A DNA stretch of 64,000 nucleotides from Adiantum capillus-veneris (GCA_014529385.2 CM043960.1:70061410-70125409); one strand, 5' to 3'. Counted from the first letter of the stretch, positions 11,279 to 22,289 are shown. Translations and numbers: made by a program. The notes: generated by a model from the sequence alone, not told the origin.

Positions 11279-12213
11279 TGCTAGAAGTTGGACACACCCC
11301 ACGGAGACTAACTACTCTGAGGATTATCATTTTTTTGTAATTATTCATTTATTGAAAGAACCTGATTTTTCACCTTGTAAATATTGGGACTTACAGAATT
11401 TTCTAGATTGTATGCTAGTTTTGCTAGATAGATGGAGTAGTTGGTTGATTTTGGAACTTTAGGGTTTGAGAATTGTAAGGTATATATACCACTTTTTGAC
11501 CTTAATGAAAGACCTTTTTTCATTTTAAAAAAACAAGTTTTGAAGGCTGTGAGCGAGCGTACTGTGTACGAGAGAGAGTGTGAGCTTTATCTTGACGCTA
11601 CGTGTGCACCAGTGGTCAGAATCGAGTGCGGAGAAGTGCAGTGTGTTGCCCCTCACGAGAGCTACACGCCGATACCTACATTGCGCGCGTACGGTCCGGG
11701 TTTGCAAGCTCCTTCTACGAGCTTCATCTGGTGATTGGGTGAGCATACGTTGTCCGATTTTGCATTGTAGCATATCCACGCATTCACATTGAGTAGAGCT
11801 ACACATTAGGCACTTTAGATTTTGGAAACGAAGACCTGCAAATTTCGGCCAGACATCCTACGTGATTTTGCACCGAGTGTTTTGGGTTGGGATTTTGGTT
11901 CATAGACCTTAGGGAGAGCGACCGATTGGTGTTAGTAGGGTCTCCTTCAAGTTCTATGGTGTTTCGAGATTGTTTGATGAGTGTTTGGCTCTAGAAAGCG
12001 TTGTAGGAAGTTTCCTCTTATGCACTCTTGAAGGCTGTGACTTAGACAGTTGGTATAGACCTCTGTAGGAATTAGTTAGGAGTTGGTCGAGTGTAGGTTG
12101 ACACCTTATGCTTGCTTCCACGCGCCTGCAGGTCGAGCTTCGTCCTTAGCTGACATTATATGTTAGGTGAGTTCTTGCTATGCTGACGTCCGTCACGACG
12201 TATCCGTCCAACA
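11279..12213 (+). repeat. E1 5' LTR (935 bp)
   Basis: It starts TGCTAGAAG and ends CCAACA, and it matches 36236-36688. The 3' copy lacks 482 bp corresponding to about 11578-12059. The promoter-like GGTATATATACC lies at 11479-11490. A single half-site of the E1 palindrome (GACATCCTACG) lies at 11852-11862, inside the part missing from the 3' LTR. By eye there are about a dozen substitutions in the first ~300 shared bases, so the insertion is old. Confidence 0.92.
11479..11490 (+). promoter_or_regulatory. TATA-like element in E1 LTR
   Basis: GGTATATATACC, itself palindromic, is ~200 bp into the LTR and is conserved at 36436-36447 in the 3' LTR. It is the only TATA candidate shared by both copies, so it is the likely core promoter. 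Confidence 0.6.
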
Positions 12214-12214
12214 T

Positions 12215-12233
12215 TGGCATCGCTACTGGGGAC
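12215..12233 (+). other. E1 primer binding site
   Basis: TGGCATCGCTACTGGGGAC starts one base after the LTR. It is a decayed form of the TGGCGCCGCTGCCGGGGA-type site seen in E2 at 53673, the kind used by many plant non-chromovirus gypsy elements to prime minus-strand synthesis from a tRNA 3' end. Confidence 0.75.
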
Positions 12234-13139
12234 GAAAACCTTAGGTAGGTGACCAAGACTAATCCTTGAGGATAGGGATTTTTGGCTTGCCAAAAGTCTT
12301 GTTTTACATTTAGATAGTATCAGAGGGTGGAGGACTCTCTAGGTCTTAGAGGGAGTCTAGGAAGCGTGTGTCTGGCCTAGATCCTTCGACTTAGGTAGAT
12401 TTAGGTAGATTAAGATAGTTTTAGTTAGTAGTCGAGTTCTTAAGTAGGAATTGGAGTGCTAGAAGGGGTGAGAGGAAAGCTTGAGAGTCCGGAGAGGCCA
12501 GAAAGCAGCCAAAACACCATTGTCACCATTTCACATGATGAGTAGGAGTAGAGTAAGTAGGACATCATGATTCAGGATCTAGAGCATTTCATGTATGTAT
12601 ACTTGCTTGGTAAAGTCATCACAAGTTTGTAAAAGACGCAAAAAGACGCAAAAGTGTGTTTGAAAGCCTAAGTGAAGTCCAAAAGTTACTGTGAGTGTTT
12701 CTTATAGAGCTACAGAGCATCATGAGCATTTCTATCAGGAAAAAAAATAATTTCAAGCCAGGAGACATCCTACGCGTAGGATGTCCACAGGCTAATCTGG
12801 TGGGAATTTTGGGATTTTGAGTTGACCAGTGTGTTCAGAAGGTGGGGTTTACCCTAATTTCAACTGGAAAGTGGAAATTTGACCATATCTTGACAAGTTA
12901 AGGCCAGATAGATTGAAATTGCTAGACATCCTACCCAAATTGTGCCAAAGCATTATTTTGAGACCAAAATCATAAGATGGTTGCATGAGCATATCTTGCA
13001 TGATATATTGAGTGACAAAGAGGGGTTTCATCTCATTTGGGTGAGAAAATTGGGTTCAAAGCAGACTTTAGCACTTTTGACTGAAAAAGACAAGAACAGC
13101 TAAAATTGGGGACTTTTGAAATCCAAACCAAAATCTAAG
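12234..13139 (+). other. E1 leader, first part (non-coding)
   Basis: No sustained frame is present. It contains one full palindrome (12764-12785) and a half-site at 12925-12934. Bases 12321-13144 recur at 18353-19176. With 19986-20891 it makes up an untranslated leader of about 1.8 kb. Confidence 0.7.
12764..12785. repeat. E1 palindrome, site 1
   Basis: A perfect 22-bp palindrome: GACATCCTACG followed by its reverse complement. It is in the 5' leader and is copied at 18796 by the local duplication. Confidence 0.95.
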
Positions 13140-13144
13140 CATAC
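13140..13144. repeat. Target-site duplication of copia insertion, left
   Basis: CATAC directly precedes the TGTTAGG end of the copia LTR. The same five bases follow the solo LTR at 19981-19985, and they also recur at 19172-19176 as part of the duplicated flank. Confidence 0.9.
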
Positions 13145-13228
13145 TGTTAGGAAATAAGACGTAGCTAAATAGATAATTGAGTAGATTACTTAATGGAGAG
13201 ATACAAATTTATATACACGAGATTATAG

Positions 13229-13231
<3 letters not shown>

Positions 13232-13291
<60 letters not shown>
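13232..13291. repeat. (AG)30 microsatellite in copia LTR
   Basis: Sixty bases of perfect AG. The equivalent tracts in the other two LTR copies are 72 bp (18071-18142) and about 80 bp (19264-19343), so the array has changed length since the copies separated. Confidence 0.98.
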
Positions 13292-13295
<4 letters not shown>

Positions 13296-13625
13296 CACGA
13301 TATATGTGGTTCACCCAATGTGGGCTACGTCCACGGGAAAGCAGCCACTCAATGGCTTTAGTACTTCAAAACAAGAAGTAGTTTACAAAGGGATTATACC
13401 CTTAATGGAGCTCCCGCCTTGCTTCACTCTCACCACCTCACACTCACCTTGTTGCATCAACTTCACACTATGAAATGTGTGTAGAAATGGCCTCCTTTTA
13501 TAGGCCAAAAGGGCTGCCCTCTCTTATGAGAGACAACCATGTGTAGCCGCCCTTGTGCGAATAAGTCCAAATCGGACCCTCCAATCCGCCCATGTGTGGC
13601 CGCCCTTGAGAAGACAAGTCCGCTT

Positions 13626-13745
13626 TTGAATTCGGCCATCGGCCACCGGCCATTGACTTCCGACCACCGGCCACCGGCCATTGACTACCGGCCACCGGCC
13701 AACCGACCGGTTGTTTTCCGACCACTTTCCGGCCGCCGTCCGGCC
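13626..13745. repeat. GC-rich minisatellite in copia LTR
   Basis: GGCCACC and GGCCATTGACT(T/A)CC units repeat several times. The solo LTR has one unit fewer. The strong G/C bias stands out against the rest of the element. Confidence 0.85.
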
Positions 13746-14027
13746 ATAGTATTCCGGCGAAAAAGAATATTCCGACGAAAAAAAAGTCTCGGGGGCCTCT
13801 ACCCCCGAGGCCTTTGAAGTTGCCCCTGATTCTTGTCCGTGAAAATTTTGGTTTCCGGTGAGTGATTTTCCTTCACGCACGATGGCTTCTCCTCATAATG
13901 GGGGCCTTACAAATGTGCGCTTTTACCACAGAAAATTACAAGGGTAAATCAGGCTCCATACTTAACAATCTCCCACTTGGAGACTGATCTCCAAACCAAA
14001 CCTGTGACTGCTTTTCATTCTGGCTTC

Positions 14028-14561
14028 TTATCCTTGAATGCCGATTGAAGATGAGCAAAAGCTCAACTTCTCCTTGTTGACCACCTTTGTAAACATGTCT
14101 GCAGGATTTTCACTTGTATGCACCTTTCCTAGCTTTAGTTGTCCCTCTTCCAAAAGAGTGCGTATGAAGTGATATCTCACCTCAATGTGCTTTGTCCTTG
14201 AATGAAAGGCTGAGTTCTTCGCAAGATGGATAGCGCTTTGGCTATCACTGTACAAGACACAATTGTCTTGTTTGAATCCAAGCTCTTCTAAGAATCTGTG
14301 AAGCCAAAGAATTTCTTTGCTTGCCTCCGTCATTGCTACATACTCTGCTTCCGTGGTAGAAAGTGAAACCACTTTCTGCAGCTTTGAAGCCCAGCTTACT
14401 GCTGTGCCTCCAACCGTGAACACATAGCCAGTAGTGCTCCTTCGAGTATCTTTGTCACCTGCCATATCTGCATCAGCATACCCTTCTAGAAAAATATCAG
14501 TTCCTCCAAAATACAAAGCATTTGTTGTTGTCCCTTTTAGATACCTAAGTATCCACTTCAC
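14028..14561 (-). pseudogene. Copia RNase H domain
   Basis: This 177-codon frame carries the copia RNase H pattern: LEGYADADMAGD, STTGYVF, STTEAEYVAMTEA, DSQSAIHLAKN and HIEVRYHFIR, ending in a tail before the PPT. It should be the C-terminal end of the polyprotein, but a break near 14562-14570 separates it from the RT frame. RNase H degrades the RNA strand during reverse transcription. Apart from the upstream break the domain looks complete. Confidence 0.9.
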
Positions 14562-14567
14562 AGCTTG

Positions 14568-16373
14568 TCAATGCTCTTTACCTGGGTTGTCCATGAACCT
14601 ACTAACAACTCCCACTGCATGTGCAATGTCTGGCCTTGTCCAGACCATAGCATACATTAGAGAACCTACCGCTGCAGCATATGGAAATTTAGACATATAG
14701 GCTATCTCCTCTTGTGTCTTTGGACACATATCCTTCGTTAGTTTAAAATGACTAGCCAAAGGTGTAGAAACTGGTTTTGCATTTTGCATTGCAAACCTTT
14801 CTAGTACCTTCTTGATGTAATCTTCTTGAGATAGCTTTATTGTCTTCTTCGTCCTGTCCCTTGATATTTTCATACCAAGTATCCTCTTTGTAGCACCTAA
14901 ATCTTTCATTGAAAAAGATTTGGACAGCTCCTCTTTTAGGTCTTTGATGTCCTGCATGTTAGCACTTGCAATCAACATGTCATCAACATACAACATTAGG
15001 ATGATGAATTTTCCATCTCCCAAATTCCTCGTGTAGACGCAGTGATCCGAGTTGCATCTTGTGAATCCATGATCCAACATCCATCGATCAAACTTCAAGT
15101 ACCATTGTCTTGATGCTTGCTTTAAACCATACAAGCTCTTCTTTAATCTGCAAACCATTTTCTCCTTACCTTTTACTTCATACCCCTTTGGTTGAAGCAT
15201 GTAGATTTCCTCCTCTAAGTCACCATGAGGGAATGCCGTATTTACATCCATTTGCTCGAGATTTAGATCATGAGCAGCCACAAGGCTTAAGACAAGCCTA
15301 ATTGAGTTCATTTTTACAACAGGAGAAAATATTTCATTGAAGTCAATACCTTTCTTTTGAGAAAAACCTTTTACCACAAGCTTAGACTTGTACCTTTTCT
15401 TCCCACCTTCTTCTTCCTTTAGCTTGTACACCCATTTGTTTTGAAGTGCCCGCTTACCTTTAGGCAACTCAACCAACCCCCATGTTTGGTTGCGATGTAG
15501 TGAGTCCATCTCCACTTGCATGCTCTTCGTCCATTCTTCTTTGGATTCATGTTGCATAGCTTCTTCATATGATTCGGGCTCTCCAGAATCTAAGATCAAG
15601 AGATGGTTGAAGGAAGGAACAAACCTTTCTGGAGGTCTACTTGCTCTTGTAGATCTTCGGGGAATAGGTTGAGGCTCCTCATTTGGTTGACGTTGTTGCA
15701 CATTGTCACCGTTTGCAGTCCTTGAGTCTTCACCGTCCTCAAGCTCCATGTACTCATCACCTATTTCTTTTGTTTGTTTTCTTTCCAAGTAATCTTTGTA
15801 CATATTTTGTTCATTAAAAATTACATCCCTACTCCTTAAGATTTTACCATCTTCAGGATTCCGTAGGCGATACCCAAAGTCCCCTTCTCCATAGCCAATG
15901 AAGAAACACTTTTTGGACTTTGCATCTAACTTTGATCTTAGGCTTCTATCTATGTGCATGAAAGCCTCACACCCAAACACTTTGAGAAATGCATAATTCA
16001 CCGGTTTACATGTCCATGCCTCTTCTGGAACTCCCCCATCCAATGCCGTTGAGGGTGACCGATTGATTAAGTACACAGACGTACTTACAGCTTCTGCCCA
16101 AAGCTCAAGCGGTAGGCCTGCATGTAGCCGCATGCTTCGTGCTCGTTCCATGATTGTCCTGTTCATCCTTTCCGAAATCCCATTTTGCTGAGGTGTCCTT
16201 GGGGTTGTCCTTTGCCTCCGAATGCCATTGCTAGCACAAAAGCTTTCAAAAGCTTGGCTGCAATATTCGCCTCCATTGTCGGATCTGAGGCATTTAACCT
16301 TGGTACCTGTTTCATTCTCCACAAAGGCTTTCCACCTTTGAAATATGGAAAATACATTGGATTTATTCTTCAT
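14568..16373 (-). pseudogene. Copia integrase catalytic part and reverse transcriptase
   Basis: A 601-codon frame. The N-terminal third is integrase core, with catalytic Asp in CLRSDNGGEY and Glu in ISERMNRTI, followed by a copia C-terminal block (VFGCEAFMHI, KCFFIGYGEGDFGYRL). A variable linker follows, then RT: NKWVYKLKEE, QMDVNTAFPHGDL, LKKSLYGLKQASRQWY and the active site LMLYVDDMLIAS. It is broken from gag at 16370-16373 and from RNase H at 14562. The YVDD motif and integrase residues are intact, so decay is recent. Confidence 0.92.
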
Positions 16374-17917
16374 GACATAAACCCATGTTTTCTAGTCGCA
16401 TCGTTTATGAATGTTACATAGTACAATGAGCCACCAAGTGATGGTGTACTTGCAGGACCCCAAACATCAGAATGAACCAACTCAAGTTTTTTATTTTTTC
16501 TTTCATTTCCTGATTTTTGAAATTTTACCCTCTTTTGTTTACCATAAACACAATCTTCACAGAACTCTAAGTCCACTTCTTTCAAACCTGGTAGAAGCTT
16601 CTTTGTTTGAAGGATTTGCATTCCTTTGGCACTCATATGCCCAAGTCGGTAGTGCCACACCGCACTGTCAACTTCTGTAGTTGCTGCACAAGCTGAAGGT
16701 TGCGTGCTAACAGTACACAAGTAAAGTGTACCGACTTTTTCACCCTTGGCAACCACCAAAGATCCCTTTGAGATCTTCCACCGTTTGTTTCCGAATGCAA
16801 TGTTGTGACCTTCATTGTCCAATTGTCCTGTAGAGATCAAATTTTTGCGAAGAGAAGGAACATGCCTAACATCTTTAAGCTTCCATTCATTTCCGTTATC
16901 AGTTTTGACAGAAACTGTTCCTTTGCCGACAATCTCACAAGCTTCATCATCTCCCAAGTATACATACCCAAAATTACCTTTGGTGTAGTCTTGGAAATGT
17001 TGCTTGTGTGGTGTCGCATGGAATGAAGCCCCGGAATATACTATCCAGGAATTAGACACATTGTCTAATGAGAGAATTAGAGCATCTTGCTCTACTTTAC
17101 CTGTCACATTGGCCTCCGATGTTGGCTTGTTGTCTTGAGACTCTGTCTCCTTCTTCTTCTTGGACCAGCAATCCTTCTTGACGCGGCCCTTCTTGCCGCA
17201 GTTCCAACATTCAAGAACTGACTTTGTGCGTGACTTGCTCCGCCTTGAGCGATCACGACCCTTTTGGTTTTTGAACCTCTCCTTAAGCCTTCCTCTTGTT
17301 TCCACTGATAGTACAACACTTGATGATTCTCCCGTACTTCTCCTTCGCATTTCCTCGCTTAGGAGAACACCCACAACATGATCAAACTTAAGAGTATTTG
17401 TGGCAGAGATAGAATTACTTACAGCCATCACAAGGCTGTCCCAACTATCCGGTAGAGATGATAGTATAAGGAGAGCTCGCACTTCATCATCGAAATTGAT
17501 TTTCACTGATCGAAGTTGACTTATGTTTGTGTTAAAGTCATTTAGGTGTTCTGCAACTGAACCATTCTTTGCCATCTTTAGATTGAACGAGCGCTTCATA
17601 AGAAATACCTTATTGGATGCCGATGGTTTCTCGTAGAAGTCGTCAAGTGACTTCATCAAGTCCTCCGTGGTCTTCATCTCCGAAACATTGAAGGCCACCG
17701 TTGACGCCAAGCTTAACCGGATTGTTCCCAGTGCCTTTCGATCAAGGACAATCCATGCTTCATCTGCCATTGTTGCAGGCTTCTTCGCAAGACCGTCTAG
17801 TGGCAAATAGAGGTCCTTCTGGTAGAGATAGTCTTCAATCTGCATCTTCCAATGTTGGTAGTTTTTGCCGTTGAACTTCTCAATCTTGAGCTTCCCTTCC
17901 TCCGCCATAACTCCCAC
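16370..17917 (-). pseudogene. Copia gag, protease and N-terminal integrase
   Basis: A 515-codon frame starting at the gag Met. It has a copia gag block (FNGKNYQHWKMQIEDYL, SLPDSWDSLVMAV), a zinc knuckle, retropepsin and the integrase zinc-binding region (HYRLGHMS, CEDCVYGK), with the first core Asp in VHSDVWGP. Two key residues are lost. The knuckle His is Arg (CWNCGKKGRVKKDC), and the catalytic protease Asp is Tyr (WIVYSGASFHAT, where families have DSGAS). It ends by frame break at 16370. Confidence 0.92.
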
Positions 17918-17968
17918 TCAATTCAAAGAATCCTTTCCATGAGATAATTTATCTACGAGCAAACCTTG

Positions 17969-17980
17969 CTCTGATACCAG
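17969..17980 (-). other. Copia primer binding site
   Basis: On the minus strand this reads TGGTATCAGAGC, the initiator-methionine-tRNA-complementary site typical of plant copia elements, beginning one base after the LTR. Confidence 0.9.
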
Positions 17981-17981
17981 T

Positions 17982-18066
17982 TGTTAGGAAATAAAACGTA
18001 GCTAAATAGATAATTGAGTAGATTACTTAATGGAGAGATACAGATTTATATACACGAGATTATAGA

Positions 18067-18146
<80 letters not shown>

Positions 18147-18352
18147 CACGATATACGTGGTTCACCCAATGTGGGCTACGTCCACGGGAAAGTAGCCACT
18201 CAATGGCTTTAGTACTTCAAAACAAGAAGTAGTTTACAAAGGGATTATACCCTTAATGGAGCTCCCGCCTTGCTTCACTCTCACCACCTCACACTCACCT
18301 TGTTGCATCAACTTCACACTATGAAATGTGTGTAGAAATGGCCTCCTTTTAT
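17982..18352 (-). repeat. Copia 5' LTR, truncated (371 of ~820 bp)
   Basis: It matches the inner part of the other LTRs, including the GA array at 18071-18142. It stops at TTTTAT, where E1 leader sequence begins. The join shares TAT with both parents. The missing part includes the U3 promoter region. Confidence 0.93.
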
Positions 18353-19176
18353 CAGAGGGTGGAGGACTCTTTAGGTCTTAGAGGGAGTCTAGGAAGCGTG
18401 TGTCTGGCCTAGATCCTTCGACTTAGGTAGATTTAGGTAGATTAAGATAGTTTTAGGTAGTAGTCGAGTTCTTAAGTAGGAATTGGAGTGCTAGAAGGGG
18501 TGAGAGGAAAGCTTGAGAGTCCGGAGAGGCCAGAAAGCAGCCAAAACACCATTGTCACCATTTCACATGATGAGTAGGAGTAGAGTAAGTAGGACATCAT
18601 GATTCACGATCTAGAGCATTTCATGTATGTATACTTGCTTGGTAAAGTCATCACAAGTTTGTAAAAGACGCAAAAAGACGCAAAAGTGTGTTTGAAAGCC
18701 TAAGTGAAGTCCAAAAGTTACTGTGAGTGTTTCTTATAGAGCTACAGAGCATCATGAGCATTTCTATTAGGAAAAAAAATAATTTCAAGCCAGGAGACAT
18801 CCTACGCGTAGGATGTCCACAGGCTAATCTGGTGGAAATTTTGGGATTTTCAGTTGACCAGTGTGTTTAGAAGGTGGGGTTTACCCTAATTTCAACTGGA
18901 AAGTGGAAATTTGACCATATCTTGACAAGATAAGGCCAGATAGATTGAAATTGCTAGACATCCTACCCAAATTGTGCCAAAGCATTATTTTGAGACCAAA
19001 ACCATAAGATGGCTGCATGAGCATGTCTTGCATGATATATTGAGTGAAAAAGAGGGGTTTCATCTCATTTGGGTGAGGAAATTGGGTTCAAAGCAGACTT
19101 TAGCACTTTTGACTGAAAAAGACAAGAACAGCTAAAATTGGGGACTTTTGAAATCCAAACCAAAATCTAAGCATAC
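18353..19176 (+). repeat. 824-bp second copy of E1 leader (of 12321-13144)
   Basis: Same length and near-identical sequence to 12321-13144, including one palindrome (18796-18817), a half-site and the CATAC target bases. It shows that the sequence left of the copia insertion was duplicated to its right. Confidence 0.95.
18796..18817. repeat. E1 palindrome, site 1 duplicate
   Basis: Perfect 22-bp palindrome with arm GACATCCTACG. It is a copy of site 1 produced by the 824-bp duplication, not an independent occurrence. Confidence 0.95.
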
Positions 19177-19260
19177 TGTTAGGAAATAAGACGTAGCTAA
19201 ATAGATAATTGAGTAGATTACTTAATGGTGAGATACAAATTTATATACACGAGATTATAG

Positions 19261-19347
<87 letters not shown>

Positions 19348-19980
19348 CACGATATATGTGGTTCACCCAATGTGGGCTACGTCCACGGGAAAGCAGCCAC
19401 TCAATGGATTTAGTACTTCAAAACAAGAAGTAGTTTACAAAGGGATTATACCCTTAATGGAGCTCCCGCCTTGCTTCACTCTCACCACCTCACACTCACC
19501 TTGTTGCATCAACTTCACACTATGAAATGTGTGTAGAAATGGCCTCCTTTTATAGGCCAAAAGGGCTGCCCTCTCTTATGAGAGACAACCATGTGTAGCC
19601 ACCCTTGTGCGAATAAGTCCAAATCGGACCCTCCAATCCACCCATGTGTGGCCGCCCTTGAGAAGACAAGTCCGCTTTTGAATTCGGCCACCGGCCACCG
19701 GCCATTGACTTCCGACCACCGGCCACCGGCCAACCGACCGACTGTTTTCTGACCACTTTTCGGCCGCCGTCCGACCATAATATTCTGGCGAAAAAAAAGT
19801 CTCGGGGGCCTCCACCCCCGAGGCCTTTAAAGTTGCCCCTGATTCTTGTCCGTGAAAATTTTGGTTTCCGGTGAGTGATTTTCCTTCACGCACGATGGCT
19901 TCTCCTCATAATGGGGGCCTTACAAATGTGCGCTTTTACCACAAAAAATTACAAGGGTAAATCAGGCTCCATACTTAACA
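19177..19980 (-). mobile_element. Solo copia LTR (804 bp)
   Basis: A complete LTR with TGTTAGG and CTTAACA ends and (AG)~40 at 19264-19343. It is flanked by CATAC on both sides (19172-19176, 19981-19985). No internal sequence is attached. It differs from 13145-13967 by a few substitutions and small deletions. Confidence 0.93.
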
Positions 19981-20047
19981 CATACCACTGGGTTGCTGAC
20001 ATCAAGGGGAAGCTGTGGGTCAAGTCTGGGGTCAAACAGGCCAAAAA

Positions 20048-20069
20048 GACATCCTACGCGTAGGATGCC
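20048..20069. repeat. E1 palindrome, site 2
   Basis: It matches the 22-bp palindrome except for one base in the right arm (GATGCC for GATGTC). Confidence 0.9.
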
Positions 20070-20172
20070 TTCTGCGTGATTTTGGACTCCCAACCAAATT
20101 TTGAGTAGACCAAAGTGATCAGCAACCCAAGGGGAGCCTGTGTTTTGAATTTGAAGCCATTCTGATAAAAAA

Positions 20173-20194
20173 GACATACTATGCGTATAATGTC
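20173..20194. repeat. E1 palindrome, site 3 (diverged)
   Basis: The arms are GACATACTATG and CGTATAATGTC. Changes at three arm positions leave pairing nearly intact, including ATAC/GTAT at the inner stem. Confidence 0.8.
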
Positions 20195-20447
20195 TAAAGC
20201 AAGAAATTGAAGCCAGATACTGATTGTGAGCATAGCAAGGTGTTGTCTAGCCTAAGGCAAGCCTCCAGGTCAATTTTGGTCCAAATTGGAGTTGATTAGA
20301 CGGATCAAAATCAGCAACAGGCTGTCGGAACAGATTTCTGACTCATTGACCAGCTAATAGGTGTCCAAATCAAAAAGTAAAAACAGCTGTGGGCTCAGCA
20401 CATCAAGGTGAAACCATAGTGCAAAATCTAGGCAAAACAAAGCAAGA

Positions 20448-20469
20448 GACATCCTACGCGTAGGATGTC
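20448..20469. repeat. E1 palindrome, site 4
   Basis: Perfect 22-bp palindrome, extended to 24 bp by a flanking A...T pair. Confidence 0.95.
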
Positions 20470-20891
20470 TATTGGGGCTTACTGAAGAGAAAATTTGACT
20501 AGGCTTAGATAGTGAGATTCCATTTGGCTTAAGGATTCCAGAACTTCTTGCAGAAGTGAATTTGGACCTCGTTTGTCCATTTGACGGAGCAAAGATTGAA
20601 TTCAGACTTTTTCGCGTAAATTGACCAACATCCGAGGGAAGCACAGTTCCATAATAGCAGACCTAATCCAGAACATCAGCATTGTATAAAATACAGTAGT
20701 GGTTGAGATTAACTCTCCAATTATACCAATCATTACTAAGATAACCTCTAGCAGATAAATGATTTGATTCAATTACCAAAATTAAACGCTTGTGTACAGG
20801 TATATTCAGCAACAAAGCAAGAAGTTGTGCGGAAACTGATCCTTTGCCAGGTGAGTGGTTGGATTTGTGATAAATTGCATTGATAAGTTTG

Positions 20892-22270
20892 ATGAATTTA
20901 AGATCAGGAAGATACATTGTTAGAGACCAGAAGGTGGCAGGTGACCAAGGTAGCTTAGTGTCCACCAAAGAGAGTGTAACTCAGGCAAGGCTAGATCCGC
21001 TAGCACCGATTATTGAGGAAAGTAGTGATACTGACACTTCGTCAGACAAATCTTTCTTCATTGATGGGTAGTCAACAGCTAGGAGGTTTCACCTATGACG
21101 GACCAATGCAAGGAGGAAGCACCTCCCTAAATCCTTTGAATGATTCCAAGCTCTGTGATCTTCTTAGAGGGAACAAACTCGAGGGGAGCCCTAGTCTAGT
21201 CTGACTATCGAGGACGCAAGTGCATTTGTATCGAAGAGAGGCCGGCTCAGAGATTGGAGATAATCCGAGTCTATGATGATGGAGATAGATTCCGAGACGA
21301 AAGGGGGAACCACTATCTGATAGTTAGTAACCCTGAAGATTACAACAGATATGGAGATAATGTGGCGAAAGGAAAAATGGTTTCAGAAGCTCAAGAACCG
21401 CCACCAAACATTGATCGGCCCGGAGCTATTTTTATGTATGATAAGAAAACAACCAGGGTTCCAACTTATAACGAGAACGTGGGAATCTACAAGCATGAGA
21501 GTGAGGATATAGTCGCTTACTTTCGCAGCAAAGAACCATATGTAAACGAATTAAGCAAAGACAAGGTTCTTTACTTATTCTCTTATGAAACTTATATGGG
21601 GAAGGGTATAGTTTTTGTTGATAGATACGGGAGAGAATACCAACGTATTCTCCCAGAGGAGGTAGAAAGGGCAACAGGTCCAAGAGCATCAGCATATGCC
21701 CGTGAGGAAGTGCCAAGAGCCACCTACACCCCAAGCAAGTCAACGAATCCTTTTCCAGAAGATTATGACGCTACCTCACATTCCACCCGACCGCAGGCAT
21801 TCAACAACCAAAACCAACTGGAAAACCAGCCATCATTGCAGGCATGGCTTCGACAGAGTGCAACATTGGAACAAGATCAAAACCAAGATGGTTATCAAGC
21901 CGCACGAGGGCTAAGAGATTTGCAAGAACCACCACTCTATTCAAGGTATCAAGGAGAGAGTAAGCCAAAGACTCAAGGGTCAACAGAGCCAGGAGGGCCA
22001 CCCATAGAACGAGATCGAAGAGATGAGCCATCTCTGGCGAGAATTGTTAGAAATTATGGCTTAGGAGCACCACTGGGAGAGGAACCAGCCTACCACCAAA
22101 GATCTGAGGAGGTATATCGATTAGGACGTGGAGATCCAATAATGAGGTTTGTAGACCATCGGAGAATTAGACCTTCTCAAGTGCAAAAATGGGTAAACAA
22201 GAAATACACAGGAAGCAGAGACGCAAGAGATCATGTAGCAGCCTTTGTGCGTGTAATTAGAGCCGAATAG
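20892..22270 (+). pseudogene. E1 gag, N-terminal half
   Basis: It starts MNLRSGR, matching MHLRSGR at the start of E2 gag (54736), which fixes the start codon. After a frameshift near 21070, the frame at 21254-22270 holds a proline/glutamine-rich region and the beginning of a gag core (VQKWVNKKYTGSRDARDHV) resembling E2 FNGDEDARKHIEVFE. It stops just after this. The rest of the gag core, about 170 residues in E2, is missing between here and 22290. Gag would package the RNA, and this copy cannot. Confidence 0.8.
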
Positions 22271-22289
22271 GTGTTAGAATTTCCTACCC

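Larger units (their letters stand above)
13145..13967 (-). repeat. Copia 3' LTR (823 bp) with GA microsatellite
   Basis: It reads TGTTAGGAAATAA at its left end and CTTAACA at its right. It contains (AG)30 at 13232-13291 and a GGCCACC-type GC-rich minisatellite at about 13626-13745. It is nearly identical to the solo LTR at 19177-19980, which lacks one minisatellite unit and ~18 bp near 13750. Confidence 0.95.
13145..18352 (-). mobile_element. Ty1/copia element inserted in the E1 leader
   Basis: Minus-strand element: 3' LTR at 13145-13967, PPT next to it (CCAAGTGGGAGAT on the minus strand), pol 14028-16373, gag-integrase 16370-17917, PBS at 17969-17980 and a truncated 5' LTR at 17982-18352. 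The 5' LTR has lost its outer half, including U3, where an 824-bp copy of E1 leader is joined to it. The coding region is nearly intact but has lost several key residues. Confidence 0.93.
19986..20891 (+). other. E1 leader, second part (non-coding)
   Basis: It continues the leader after the copia insertion. It holds three palindrome sites (20048, 20173, 20448) and no sustained frame, and it leads into the gag start at 20892. Confidence 0.7.

Noticed and set aside
10564-11340. Plus-strand ORFs at 10564-10806 and 11056-11340
   Set aside because: They are antisense shadows of the chromovirus integrase, which has clear motifs on the minus strand.
18014-18232. ORF with long Arg-Glu repeat
   Set aside because: It is the translation of the GA microsatellite in the copia LTR. 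The same holds for frames at 41388-41991, 53313-53843 and 53316-53546.
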